Notes: a model not told the origin generated them from the sequence alone. DNA of 33,929 nt from JBBRNH01 sp038230415 (GCA_038230415.1 JBBRNH010000065.1:1-33929), one strand, 5' to 3'; numbered from the stretch's first letter, positions 23,664 through 32,460 are shown. Numbers and translations: made by a program.

Positions 23664-24005
23664 TCAGGCAATCCGAACGCCGTTCTCGGTGGGCCGTTCG
23701 GTGGTTAGCAGCGTTACGGTTCCGTCGGGCGCAACGGCTCCCAATACCAGACATTCGCTGACAAACGTAGCGATTTGTTTAGGCGGAAAGTTTACCACCG
23801 CCACCACCTGCCGCCCAATCAGTTCGTCGCGTTGATACAAAGTCGTTATCTGTGCCGACGACCGCCGGATGCCGCGTGGCCCAAAATCAATGGTCAGTTG
23901 ATACGCCGGTTTACGGGCCTTCGGGAAGTCGTTGGCTTCGACGATGGTTCCGGTCAGGATTTCGACCTTCTCAAAGTCATCCCAGGAAATGAATTCAGTC
24001 TGCAT
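23664..24005 (-). CDS. csaA: CsaA-type tRNA-binding protein
   Basis: A 113-residue cytoplasmic protein made of a single tRNA-binding OB-fold, as in Bacillus CsaA. Characteristic features are seen in order: ISWDDFEKVEILTGTIVEAN, FPKARKPAYQLTIDFG, KRSSAQIT-like RRSSAQITTLYQRDELIG, VVAVVNFPPKQIA and SECLVLGA. The length is normal for the family. CsaA is described as having chaperone-like and export-related activity; the sequence shows only the fold. It is divergent from the lipoprotein at 24044, with only 38 bp between starts. Confidence 0.92.
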   Translation of the reverse strand: MQTEFISWDDFEKVEILTGTIVEANDFPKARKPAYQLTIDFGPRGIRRSSAQITTLYQRDELIGRQVVAVVNFPPKQIATFVSECLVLGAVAPDGTVTLLTTERPTENGVRIA

Positions 24006-24043
24006 TTTTTGGTTGAACTTTGGGCATATTATTTCTTAGACCC

Positions 24044-24814
24044 ATGAAATTGCTTTTTCTCACCGCCTTCATCACCTTACTTCTATCGGCCTGTTCAACT
24101 GATTCAACCAAAAAACGCCCCGCCGACGTGCCGACCTACACGCTGATTTTTATGGATAAAAGCCTGAGCGTAAACACCAATCAGGACTTTGCCCGACAAA
24201 AATACAGTGCGGCTATCCAAACCCTGCTCAACGAAACAGTCCGGCAAACGGGCGACAAGATCGAGGTGTATTTCATCCACGAAAATACGACCAAAGCCCG
24301 CGCCCTGAGCCTTATCGTCCGTACTGAAACCGACGACCTTGCCGGAGCCAGCCCCACCGACCGCGAAACCGCCCAAACTGAATTTAACCTCGCTCTGCAA
24401 CGCGAACGGGCCGTATTTATCCGCCAGATCATCAGTAAATTAGACCAACAAAACCCCGGAATCTCAAACCAACGCACCGACATTTGGGGTAGCCTTTGGG
24501 CCATTGCCCGTGCCAATGAAACGGGTATGGCGGTAGAAGTCTTGTATCTCAGCGACATGATCGAGAGCATGGCCGGGCAACCCAACCGGCGCGATTTCCA
24601 CAAAAACCCACCTGCCAGTCAATCTCAGGCCGATGCCTGGGCCACCACCGATGCCGCGCTTCTCGGCGAGCAATACGCCATCGGTTCGCCCAGAATCCGG
24701 CTGGTATTACCCTTTGCGCCAACGGCCCCGCAGCGCGTCAATAACCCAACCATTACGCGCTACTGGCAAACACTGTTTACGAAATTGGGTGCGGGTGCGG
24801 TTACAGAGGATTAA
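24044..24814 (+). CDS. Lipoprotein with vWA-like metal-site motif
   Basis: A 256-residue lipoprotein. The ATG at 24044 gives a clean signal with lipobox LLSAC (cysteine about residue 17); an in-frame start at 24020 adds eight residues and spoils it. The mature part begins with YTLIFMDKSLSVN, where DKSLS matches the DxSxS metal-ion-dependent adhesion motif of von Willebrand A domains. A later VLYLSDMIES fits the conserved aspartate strand of the same fold. Role unknown. Its stop overlaps the stop of the convergent gene at 24811 by three bases (shared TTAA). Confidence 0.7.
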   Translation: MKLLFLTAFITLLLSACSTDSTKKRPADVPTYTLIFMDKSLSVNTNQDFARQKYSAAIQTLLNETVRQTGDKIEVYFIHENTTKARALSLIVRTETDDLAGASPTDRETAQTEFNLALQRERAVFIRQIISKLDQQNPGISNQRTDIWGSLWAIARANETGMAVEVLYLSDMIESMAGQPNRRDFHKNPPASQSQADAWATTDAALLGEQYAIGSPRIRLVLPFAPTAPQRVNNPTITRYWQTLFTKLGAGAVTED

Positions 24815-26478
24815 AACATCACTTCATAACTCACTACGCCCTTCACCGGCACAATCAATTCCTGCCGCCCGCCACTATTCCGCAAACGCGGTTTCAGTTT
24901 CGGGTCAAGCCGGACGTAGTACTGTCCGTCGCCAATATTGTACAATCCTTTGCCCATATCCTCGATTTTCGAACTGGCGGCAGCCCGGCAAAACAACGGC
25001 CCGGCTGGGGTTCCTGTCACGGTCAGCGTCCGGGTTAGGCCCGTGGCGGCTGGCCGAATGGCATCGGTAACGGTGGCTCCGGCCATTGCATAGCTGATAA
25101 CGGGCAGGTTTGTTTTATCAACCGTTAAGCCTTTGTAGATCAGTACGTTATCGGCCAGGCTGTCGGGCCATGCCGCCTGCTCATCGGCGAGTTGGGCCAA
25201 TGCGGGCTGCGCCGGTAGCAGCACCGTTGCACCGAGCGTATGAATCAGTTGCGGCTCTCCGCGCTCATACCACATCTCGGTCATATCGGCAAAATCACCT
25301 TTCCAGGTTTGCAGGAGGGCCATCTGATTCAGGTCGTAACTAAAGTGAACGCCCGTTGGTGTGCCAACCGACAAGCTGTGGGTGCGCTTGGTTTTTTCGC
25401 CGGGCAACTGAATAAACGACCGCAACAGCACCGGCGCGGCATCGGCCTCTACTGAGATTGCGCCAACGGGGTCGGGTTCGGGCAGCGAAGCCAATGTGTG
25501 CAACGGTTGCGGGCGGGTGTCGGGCAGGGAGACAAACAAACCCAAACCGGGCCGGGGCCACGTCCGGGCAAACAACACCTCCGCCGTGTGCAGCCCCGCC
25601 AAGAGCGTCGTGCGGCCCGATGTCGGATAGCCGAGGTCTCTAAATGTGGCCGGAATAACTTCTTTTCCGTCAATTCGGAGGTCGGTTACGCCCCCGTAGT
25701 TCATGGCGAAGAGGCACTCGCCGGGTTCGGTCAGGTTCAGCTTCCCGGCATAGAGAACGGTGTAGCGTTGGCCGCGCCCGTAGGCCACTTCGTAGTTCAG
25801 CGCGTCGGTCGTGCCAGTCGTAATAATCTCGGCTTTGGGCGTGATGTCATCGCGTTTCCACATATCGCCCTTGAAAATGGTGTAGCTGACCGGCCCGCTC
25901 CATTGAGCAATATCGCGGCTGTTCAGCACTCGCCCGGCCACATTTCGGATGGCTACCGAACCTGCCGTTGCACCAACCTGTGCCATATTTCCCGCGCCCT
26001 GCTTACCGGGTAAGGTTTGGCCTTCGCGCACTGTTACGCCGTTGATGGCTAACCGAGACAAACTCGCGGCTTGTTTCGGCGTGGCGGCCCGGTAAGCAAC
26101 CTCAACCGTTTGCCACAATCCGGGGGCTTTCATGAGCCGGGTTAATTCGGGTGTATTCAACGCAATCGGCTGACCAGCAGGCAGTATCAACTGAGCAGTG
26201 GCTCCGGCGGGTAGCATCACCTCGAACCGAAGGCTAAAATCGGCCCCGGTCTTCATCAGCGTTACCGGCTCGCCGGGTTGCCCAATCAGGAGGGTGTTAC
26301 CGGGTTTGGTGGTCAGCGCGGGTTGGCTGGGCGTGGCCGATGCACTCCCCGCCAGGTTCCAGTTGGCCGGGCGGGTGAGTTTGTCAGCCGCTATCGGGGG
26401 CAAGTCAGTGGGCGTTTGGGCGTGCAGGGCCGAAGCCAGCAGGACCGAAGACAGAAGAAGGAAAAAGGATTTGAGCAT
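24811..26478 (-). CDS. Secreted DUF1080/PA14-like domain protein
   Basis: A 555-residue exported protein from the ATG at 26478 (signal peptide LLLSSVLLASALHAQ); an in-frame start at 26553 adds 25 residues before the signal and is rejected. Residues about 35-185 look like a concanavalin-type domain of the DUF1080 group (DFSLRFEVMLPAG, WQTVEVAYRA). Residues about 205-320 resemble a PA14 fold (YTVLYAGKLNLTEPGECLFA, LRIDGKEVI, TLLAGLHTAEVLFARTW). The C-terminal 230 residues are beta-rich and not recognised. Probably a sugar- or surface-binding protein. It is convergent with the lipoprotein gene and lies near the copper/propeller gene, with which it may work. Confidence 0.6.
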   Translation of the reverse strand: MLKSFFLLLSSVLLASALHAQTPTDLPPIAADKLTRPANWNLAGSASATPSQPALTTKPGNTLLIGQPGEPVTLMKTGADFSLRFEVMLPAGATAQLILPAGQPIALNTPELTRLMKAPGLWQTVEVAYRAATPKQAASLSRLAINGVTVREGQTLPGKQGAGNMAQVGATAGSVAIRNVAGRVLNSRDIAQWSGPVSYTIFKGDMWKRDDITPKAEIITTGTTDALNYEVAYGRGQRYTVLYAGKLNLTEPGECLFAMNYGGVTDLRIDGKEVIPATFRDLGYPTSGRTTLLAGLHTAEVLFARTWPRPGLGLFVSLPDTRPQPLHTLASLPEPDPVGAISVEADAAPVLLRSFIQLPGEKTKRTHSLSVGTPTGVHFSYDLNQMALLQTWKGDFADMTEMWYERGEPQLIHTLGATVLLPAQPALAQLADEQAAWPDSLADNVLIYKGLTVDKTNLPVISYAMAGATVTDAIRPAATGLTRTLTVTGTPAGPLFCRAAASSKIEDMGKGLYNIGDGQYYVRLDPKLKPRLRNSGGRQELIVPVKGVVSYEVMF

Positions 26479-26564
26479 CTGAAAAAAGGGAGTAAAACGA
26501 ACCCGGTGTTTGTGGGGTAAAGCGTTTGTTGGGGGGTTCTTACCGTCTTTCACCCCGGCCCGGC

Positions 26565-26673
26565 TTGACCACCCCCAACCCCCTCCTAAAACAGGAGGGG
26601 GCTAAAAACAAAGCAGAATCTGCGCTTTTGAGAAAGCCCCCTCCTGTTTTAGGAGGGGGTTGGGGGTGGTCGA
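26565..26673. repeat. REP-like nested inverted repeat, 39-bp arms
   Basis: Arms 26565-26603 and 26635-26673 match at 38 of 39 positions and are separated by 31 bp. Each arm contains its own palindrome (CCCCCTCCT, AAAAC loop, AGGAGGGGG) next to two near-identical 7-bp words, ACCCCCA and ACCCCCT. This arrangement resembles BIME pairs of REP elements. I recall C-rich intergenic repeats of this sort from many Bacteroidota genomes. It lies between the DUF1080-like and SNF2 genes, both on the minus strand. Confidence 0.93.
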
Positions 26674-26703
26674 GCCTGTGCCGGTGGTCGGCTACCGCGT
26701 TAC

Positions 26704-29700
26704 TCACGAAAACAAACCCACAATGTCATCCCGCGTGAGTTTTTTGATGAACCCGGCTTCGTTCGAAATCAAATCGGCGGCTACTTCTTTCTTCCGGGCC
26801 TGCAACTCCAGAATTTTCTCCTCAACGGTGTCTTTACAAATCATGCGGTAGGCAAATACCTTGCGCGTTTGCCCAATCCGGTGGGTGCGGTCAATGGCCT
26901 GCTGCTCAACGGCGGGGTTCCACCAGGGGTCAATCAGATACACATAATCGGCTTCGGTCAGGTTCAGGCCCACGCCCCCGGCTTTCAGGCTCACCAAAAA
27001 CACGCGGCATTGGGTGTCGTTCTGAAACCGATTCACGCGCCCGGCCCGGTCCTGGGTCTGGCCGTCGAGGTATTCATAACTAATGTGGTGCTTGTCGAGG
27101 TGTTGCCGGATAAGGTCAAGCATTTTCAGGAACTGACTGAAAATCAGAATTTTGTGATTCGATGCGTTCTCTTCAATCTCCCGGATAATCTCGTCTAACT
27201 TGGCCGATTCGGTGTCGTACCCGGCATCGTCGGAGAGCAGCGCGGGCGAGTCGCAGATTTGCCGAAGTTTGAGCAACCCTTCCAGAATCAAGAACGCGGC
27301 TTTTTCGCGGCCTACGCTTGCCATTTCGTTCACGATGCGCTGCCGGTAGGTCTCGCGCATGGTGTCATAAACTTTGCGCTGTTTTTTGCCCATTTCGCAG
27401 AAAAGCACCGTCTCGGTTTTGTCGGGCAGGTCTTTGGCAACTTCTTCTTTGGTGCGTTTGAGCATGAAGGGCTTGATAAGCCGACGGAGTTCGGCGGCTT
27501 TCTCTTTGTCTTGATGCTTGTCAATCGGCGTGGCGTATTCGGTTCGGAAAAACTCCTGCGTCCCCAGCAGCCCCGGATTCAGGAAGTCCATCTGACTGTA
27601 TAAATCAAAGGTGTTGTTTTCGACGGGTGTACCCGTCATCGCCAGCCGGTTGTGGGGCTTGAGGAGTTTGGCGGCTTTGGCGGCTAACGAGTTGGGGTTT
27701 TTGATGGCCTGTGATTCGTCCAAAATCACGTACTGAAACCGAAATTCGCGCAGCCATTCCACATCCGAGCGCATCATGCCGTAGGTCGTCAGCACAATAT
27801 CGCAGGTCGTGAATTCGTCGGCGTTTTTGGCGCGACCCGTTCCCCGATGCACCAGAATCCGTAAGCCCGGCGCGAATTTTTCGACCTCGGCCTGCCAGTT
27901 GAAAATCAGTGACGTTGGCACCACCACCAGCATCACGGCATCGGGCGTTCGGTTTTTCTGGGCCTGAATAAACGTAATAATCTGGAGCGTTTTGCCCAGT
28001 CCCATATCGTCGGCTAAACAACCGCCCCAGCCAAACTCGTCTAAGAAATTCAGCCATTTATAGCCTTCGAGTTGATAATCGCGTAGGGTAGCGTTTACGT
28101 TGGCGGGCAGCGGCACGGCCCGTATCTTCTTGAAATTCAGAAGTTTCTCGCGTTTCAGCGCAATTTCTTCGCGGACGGCTTCGCTGTCAATCTCGTTGTA
28201 GAGTTCGTCAATGACCGAGAAATGCAGTTTCGAGATTCGGAGCGAATCGCCTTTTACCTGCCCCATTTTCAGCATCTGCCCGTATTTTTCGAGCCAGTCT
28301 TCGGGCAGCATCCCCATCGAACCGTCTTTGAGCGTCACGTAATTCTGACGGTTCAAAACGGCCTTTTTGATGTCGGCCAATGACGCAAACTGATCGCCAA
28401 AGTGCAGTTCGAGTTTCATATCGAACCAATCAATACCCGAACTCGCCCGAATCTGAAACTGTCCCTTGTTGGGGTTGAACTTGAATTTTTTGAGTTGCTT
28501 AAACCCAAACACCACGATACCCCGGTTTTTCAGCGTCTCAAAAAACTCCAGAAACCAGCCTTTTTGGGTCAGCGATTCGAGCGGAAGGCAGAAAAAACCG
28601 TTGCCCTGCACGGCAAAATCGGGGTGGAGCGTCTGCAAAAATGCCATCACATCGGCTTCGGCGGCAGCGTCGCGGTGCAGCACCCGGAGTGTCTCGCCCA
28701 CATAATCCATCTGACTGTTGCGCCCGTCATTGGCAAACTCGATTATATCGGCGGGTTGGAACGGCTCCGAACCGTCGACCAACATACCGGCGGGCCGTTG
28801 GTCGGGTTGTTCGGTGTAGGCAAAAGCGGGGACAAACAGCAGCGATTCTTCATCTTCTTTGAGATATAGCCGGGCCTCGGCAAACTGTAGGGAAACGTCT
28901 TTTTTGGCCTGATTAAGCCGGATGTCCACGTCAAACTGATGGGTCAGCGGCACAACGAACTGCTGAAAAAACGGCCCAAAAAACTCTTTTCTGACGCGCA
29001 TCCGCCCCGACGGTCCAATCTGTTCGAGCAAGTCCACGTCCGTAGCCGACGCAATTTTGTAGAGGGTATCTAACCGTTGGAAGAGCCAGTTCCCGGCCTT
29101 TGACTGCATCCGTGAGTACGGAACCGGCTCGCCGTTGATGCTGAAAAACACCTCTAATGAAACTAAATTACCGGCTTCTGTCAGCACCAACTGGGGGCGC
29201 AACCGGATGGGAGAGAGCTTAATGGCTGTCACCTGCGCTGCGGTGATGTTGTAAGGAGTTTCGGCCAGAAAAAACCGTTTATCGGTTCCGTGCGTCCAGA
29301 TTTGTTCGAGGTACTGATTGGTCCAGTCGCGGGCCATCGCCATCGCTTTGCTGTTGAGTTCATTAGCGGTCAGGTAATAAAAGTAACCCGTCAGTAGCTG
29401 TTCTCTGCGAAGCTGAGTAACTAAGTTTTCGGGCGTAAAGCGGTTGCAGGCCGCAATCAGAGCCTGATCCGATTCGGTAATAATGGGCAGATCATCGAAG
29501 TTTCCGGCTCGTAACCCCTTGAAACTGTTGATCTTGCCATTCTTCAGGTTCTCTTTTGCCAAAAACGAAACGACTGCCATTTCGGGGATGCCGACTGTGG
29601 GCGTAATCACAAACACCAGCACCCGGCGCGTGTCAGTAGTGGGCAACAGTACCCGCGCCGGGGCCGAGGGTGTGGCCGTTGGGCGCATGAGCGCGGGGGT

Positions 29701-30516
29701 TCGCGATTGCCAGTTTTGGTTGACTTTTTGTAGTGATGCGTCTTGCACCAGCAGGTCGAGGTCACCGTTGGGCGTGGCCTTGAACTGGAACTTCCCCGTC
29801 AGGTCGTCGGCCAATGAGAAGCCATACTCGGCCAGGAGTCGGTTTTTCTCGGTGGTGTAATCCCGGCTGAGGTTGTCGAAGGCTTTCAGGCCATATTGAT
29901 CCCGCAGCAGGAGCAACACGGCGAGTTTATGCTTGCAGAGCGGCTCGTACTGATACACCGAACACGTGCAACTCGTTTTGACGTTGCCACCCGTGAGTTG
30001 GGTCAGCGTTACGGGGAACACCTCGTTTTTGTAGGTCACTTCGGCCCCGACGAACCCTTTCTCAAGTCGCAGAAATTTCACGAGTTTAATCGTCGTCCGC
30101 AATTTCCAGGATGAATCCGGTACTTGCCGTTGCAATTTCGCATCCGACAAATCGGGCAGCAACGCCGTTGTGTCGGCCATGCTTTGCAGTTGGGGCGGGG
30201 CTTCGAGCAGGGGCGCGAGGGTCATCCAGGCCGCAATCCGGTGTTTGCAGATTGGCCCGTAATTATACGGACACGAGCAGGTGCCGCCGGGCTGATTGCT
30301 GCGGTTGGTGAAACCCTTTAGCGTGACGTTGTATTTGGCGGTGCTATCGTCGCTCTGCACCTGAAACTTGGCCTCGCCGGGGCCGGTATCATCGAGGCTC
30401 AGAAACCGCACCCGATTACCCCGAAAAATTTGTGTTCCCCGGCTTAGTGTACTTCCGTCGGTGTTTTTCAGGATATACGCATCCAGAATCGGGTTCCCGG
30501 TCACAGATTGAGCCAT
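26704..30516 (-). CDS. SNF2-family helicase with two SWIM zinc fingers
   Basis: A 1270-residue cytoplasmic DNA-dependent ATPase. Two SWIM fingers lie near the N-terminus: C80-x-C82...C90-x-H92 and C183-x-C185...C194-x-H196. A long middle region (about 250-800) has no known domain beyond the family. The SNF2 ATPase core follows: DDMGLGKT near 835, DESQ in the DEAH position near 934, MTGTPVEN, and the C-terminal lobe with VSLKAGGVGLNL and DRTHRIGQ. The family remodels protein-DNA complexes; its bacterial targets are poorly known. It is divergent from mpl. Two SWIM fingers in one protein is less common than one. Confidence 0.95.
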   Translation of the reverse strand: MAQSVTGNPILDAYILKNTDGSTLSRGTQIFRGNRVRFLSLDDTGPGEAKFQVQSDDSTAKYNVTLKGFTNRSNQPGGTCSCPYNYGPICKHRIAAWMTLAPLLEAPPQLQSMADTTALLPDLSDAKLQRQVPDSSWKLRTTIKLVKFLRLEKGFVGAEVTYKNEVFPVTLTQLTGGNVKTSCTCSVYQYEPLCKHKLAVLLLLRDQYGLKAFDNLSRDYTTEKNRLLAEYGFSLADDLTGKFQFKATPNGDLDLLVQDASLQKVNQNWQSRTPALMRPTATPSAPARVLLPTTDTRRVLVFVITPTVGIPEMAVVSFLAKENLKNGKINSFKGLRAGNFDDLPIITESDQALIAACNRFTPENLVTQLRREQLLTGYFYYLTANELNSKAMAMARDWTNQYLEQIWTHGTDKRFFLAETPYNITAAQVTAIKLSPIRLRPQLVLTEAGNLVSLEVFFSINGEPVPYSRMQSKAGNWLFQRLDTLYKIASATDVDLLEQIGPSGRMRVRKEFFGPFFQQFVVPLTHQFDVDIRLNQAKKDVSLQFAEARLYLKEDEESLLFVPAFAYTEQPDQRPAGMLVDGSEPFQPADIIEFANDGRNSQMDYVGETLRVLHRDAAAEADVMAFLQTLHPDFAVQGNGFFCLPLESLTQKGWFLEFFETLKNRGIVVFGFKQLKKFKFNPNKGQFQIRASSGIDWFDMKLELHFGDQFASLADIKKAVLNRQNYVTLKDGSMGMLPEDWLEKYGQMLKMGQVKGDSLRISKLHFSVIDELYNEIDSEAVREEIALKREKLLNFKKIRAVPLPANVNATLRDYQLEGYKWLNFLDEFGWGGCLADDMGLGKTLQIITFIQAQKNRTPDAVMLVVVPTSLIFNWQAEVEKFAPGLRILVHRGTGRAKNADEFTTCDIVLTTYGMMRSDVEWLREFRFQYVILDESQAIKNPNSLAAKAAKLLKPHNRLAMTGTPVENNTFDLYSQMDFLNPGLLGTQEFFRTEYATPIDKHQDKEKAAELRRLIKPFMLKRTKEEVAKDLPDKTETVLFCEMGKKQRKVYDTMRETYRQRIVNEMASVGREKAAFLILEGLLKLRQICDSPALLSDDAGYDTESAKLDEIIREIEENASNHKILIFSQFLKMLDLIRQHLDKHHISYEYLDGQTQDRAGRVNRFQNDTQCRVFLVSLKAGGVGLNLTEADYVYLIDPWWNPAVEQQAIDRTHRIGQTRKVFAYRMICKDTVEEKILELQARKKEVAADLISNEAGFIKKLTRDDIVGLFS

Positions 30517-30538
30517 GCAATCGAATCGCTGATTTTTG

Positions 30539-30571
30539 TAAAATTACTGCGTAAACGTATTTCGGGACAAA
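30539..30571 (-). promoter_or_regulatory. Probable promoter of the SNF2 gene
   Basis: On the minus strand TTTG (30568-30571), a 21-bp spacer and TAATTTTA (30539-30546) match TTTG / TAnnTTTG with one mismatch in the last base. Transcription would start about 15-20 nt before the ATG at 30516. Confidence 0.45.
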
Positions 30572-30586
30572 TTCATCACCAGAGCG

Positions 30587-30594
30587 TATTTTTG
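30587..30594 (+). promoter_or_regulatory. -7 promoter element of mpl, almost at the start codon
   Basis: TATTTTTG matches TAnnTTTG exactly and ends 4 bp before the ATG at 30599. With the usual spacing, transcription would begin at or inside the start codon, giving a leaderless mRNA. The -33 element is weak (TTTC with a 23-bp spacer). Confidence 0.45.
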
Positions 30595-30598
30595 CGGC

Positions 30599-31954
30599 AT
30601 GATGCCTTCGGCGATTCACTTTATTTCGATTGGCGGAAGTGCCATGCACAACCTCGCCCTTGCTCTGCATCAGCAGGGACATACCATCACCGGCTCTGAT
30701 GATGAAGTTTATGAACCCTCGCGCTCGCGGTTACTGGCGCAGGGGCTACTGCCCGACCCGATGGGCTGGGTTCCGGGCCGGATTCACGCCGGGCTGTCGG
30801 CAGTGATTGTTGGGATGCACGCCCGGAAAGACAATCCCGAACTGGCGCGGGCGCAGGAATTGGGCTTGCCTGTGTATTCGTACCCGGAGTTTATTTTCCA
30901 GAATAGCCAGCACAAACAGCGCGTGGTGATTGCCGGGAGTCACGGCAAAACCACCATCACGGCCATGATTATGCACGTCTTGCAATTTCACGGCAAGTCA
31001 TTCGATTACTTGGTGGGGGCGCAGGTGGCTGGTTTTGAGACGATGGCTCGCCTGACCGACGACAGCCGGGGGCAGGGCGCACCAACTATCGTGATCGAAG
31101 GCGACGAATACCCGGCCTCGCCAATTGATTTGCGGCCCAAGTTTTTGCTGTATCAGCCGCACATCGCTCTCATCAGCGGCATTGCCTGGGATCATGTCAA
31201 CGTCTATCCGACGTATGACCAGTATGTGGATCAGTTTGAGTTACTGGCCGATGCCATGCCCAAAGCGGGTACGCTCATCTTCGACAAGACCGACGATATG
31301 CTCGATGTGATTGGCGAGAAAGACCGCCCCGATGTACAGAAAGTCCCCTACGAAGCGCACTCCGCCGACATTGTTGACGGCCAAACCGTGCTGATTACCA
31401 AAGCCGGGGGCCACGTTCCAATTCGGGTCTTCGGCGAGCATAACCTGAAAAATTTAGCCGGGGCAATGACCGTTTGCGACCGGCTTGGCATCACCGACGA
31501 CGAGTTTTATGCGGCCATTGCGTCATTTACCGGCGCGGCCCGTCGGCTCGAAAAAGTAGCAACGGCAGACGGTCGGCTGGTATTTCGGGATTTTGCCCAC
31601 GCGCCATCCAAAGTAGAAGCCACCACGCGGGCCGTCAAAGAGCAGTTTCCTGACAAAAAACTGCTGGCCGTTGTGGAACTGCACACATTCAGCAGCCTGA
31701 ATAAAGCGTTTCTGCCCCAATACCGGGGCAAACTGAACGCTGCCGACGTTGCCGCCGTGTATGTCAACACCCACACCCTCGACATCAAGCGGCTGGAACC
31801 CATCACGCCCGCCGACATTCTGGCCGCGTTTGACCGCCCTGACCTGCACGTGTCCACCGAAGCCGCTGATTTACAAACTTTTTTGGTCCGGCAGGAAAGC
31901 CAAACCGACATCACGTTGCTGATGAGTTCCGGCACCTTCGGCGGACTTTTTTAA
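30599..31954 (+). CDS. mpl: Mpl-type UDP-MurNAc:tripeptide ligase
   Basis: A 451-residue Mur ligase. Mpl joins recovered L-Ala-gamma-D-Glu-meso-Dap to UDP-MurNAc in peptidoglycan recycling. The N-terminal Rossmann part has IHFISIGGSAMHNLA and GSDDEVYEP; the central ATPase has the P-loop GSHGKTT near residue 120, EGDEYPAS and AWDHVNVYPTYDQY; the C-terminal part has FTGAARRLE and RDFAHAPSKV, where DFAHAP rather than DYAHHP favours Mpl over MurC. The length is close to that of E. coli Mpl (457). It is divergent from the SNF2 gene. Assignment as a MurC-like ligase is the alternative. Confidence 0.85.
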   Translation: MMPSAIHFISIGGSAMHNLALALHQQGHTITGSDDEVYEPSRSRLLAQGLLPDPMGWVPGRIHAGLSAVIVGMHARKDNPELARAQELGLPVYSYPEFIFQNSQHKQRVVIAGSHGKTTITAMIMHVLQFHGKSFDYLVGAQVAGFETMARLTDDSRGQGAPTIVIEGDEYPASPIDLRPKFLLYQPHIALISGIAWDHVNVYPTYDQYVDQFELLADAMPKAGTLIFDKTDDMLDVIGEKDRPDVQKVPYEAHSADIVDGQTVLITKAGGHVPIRVFGEHNLKNLAGAMTVCDRLGITDDEFYAAIASFTGAARRLEKVATADGRLVFRDFAHAPSKVEATTRAVKEQFPDKKLLAVVELHTFSSLNKAFLPQYRGKLNAADVAAVYVNTHTLDIKRLEPITPADILAAFDRPDLHVSTEAADLQTFLVRQESQTDITLLMSSGTFGGLF

Positions 31955-31973
31955 ACCGCACCGGCGGACCGGC

Positions 31974-32091
31974 AGAGAGTTTCGTAGAGAACGCAGAGAA
32001 AAATTAAGAGGATTAATTCGTCAAAAAAACTTTGCGACCTATACAAAACTCTCTGTCCCTCTGCGTTTAGGAAATCTCTGTGTTCTCTGCG
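31974..32091. repeat. Imperfect inverted repeat of CAGAGA words between mpl and IS630 remnant
   Basis: The left part (31974-32003) carries GCAGAGA words spaced 21 bp apart, with AGAGAACGCAGAGA. The right part (about 32047-32091), on the minus strand, has AGAGAACACAGAGA and CAGAGAGTTTTGTA, so the same blocks appear inverted but in a changed order. CTCTGTGTTCTCTGCG-like repeats are, from memory, frequent between genes in many bacteria. The right end coincides with the left end of the transposase fragment. Confidence 0.75.
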
Positions 32092-32409
32092 ATGCCTTGT
32101 GTCTGGCAGTTTCCAAATGCGATTCGTGTTTTACCTCAACGTGGTAAACAAATCAACGTGTTAGGATTGATTAAATCATCAGGTGATAAATTGTATACGT
32201 TTTCCAAAGAAGGCTGTGTGAAAGCAGACTTTGTGATTGAATGTATCAACACTTGGCGAGCTGATTTAACGAAACCAACGGTGCTTGTTTTGGACAATGC
32301 CCGCATTCATCATTCTATTATATTGGAGGAATGGGAGGAATCGGGGTTGTATATCTTTTTTCTGCCCGCTTACAGTCCTCACTTAAATCGAATCCAAGCT
32401 CTAAATTGA
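32092..32409 (+). pseudogene. IS630-family transposase remnant
   Basis: About 105 codons of an IS630/Tc1-type DDE transposase. The second catalytic aspartate is present (VLVLDNARIHHS), followed by FLPAYSPHLN. The third catalytic residue is lost: the usual IE reads IQ (NRIQALN), and a stop follows at once. The N-terminal DNA-binding domain and the first aspartate are absent, so the fragment is cut at both ends and cannot work. It is markedly AT-richer than nuoB and mpl. No terminal inverted repeats are visible. It lies 51 bp before nuoB, in the place where nuoA would be expected. Confidence 0.88.
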
Positions 32410-32460
32410 TAGGTAGTTCGTTGGCTGAAACGTTTCCCCCTCACGCTCCGTTTTGCTGTC

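Noticed and set aside
32092..32409. Functional transposase or complete insertion sequence
   Set aside because: The N-terminal domain, first catalytic aspartate and last catalytic glutamate are missing, and no terminal repeats are visible.
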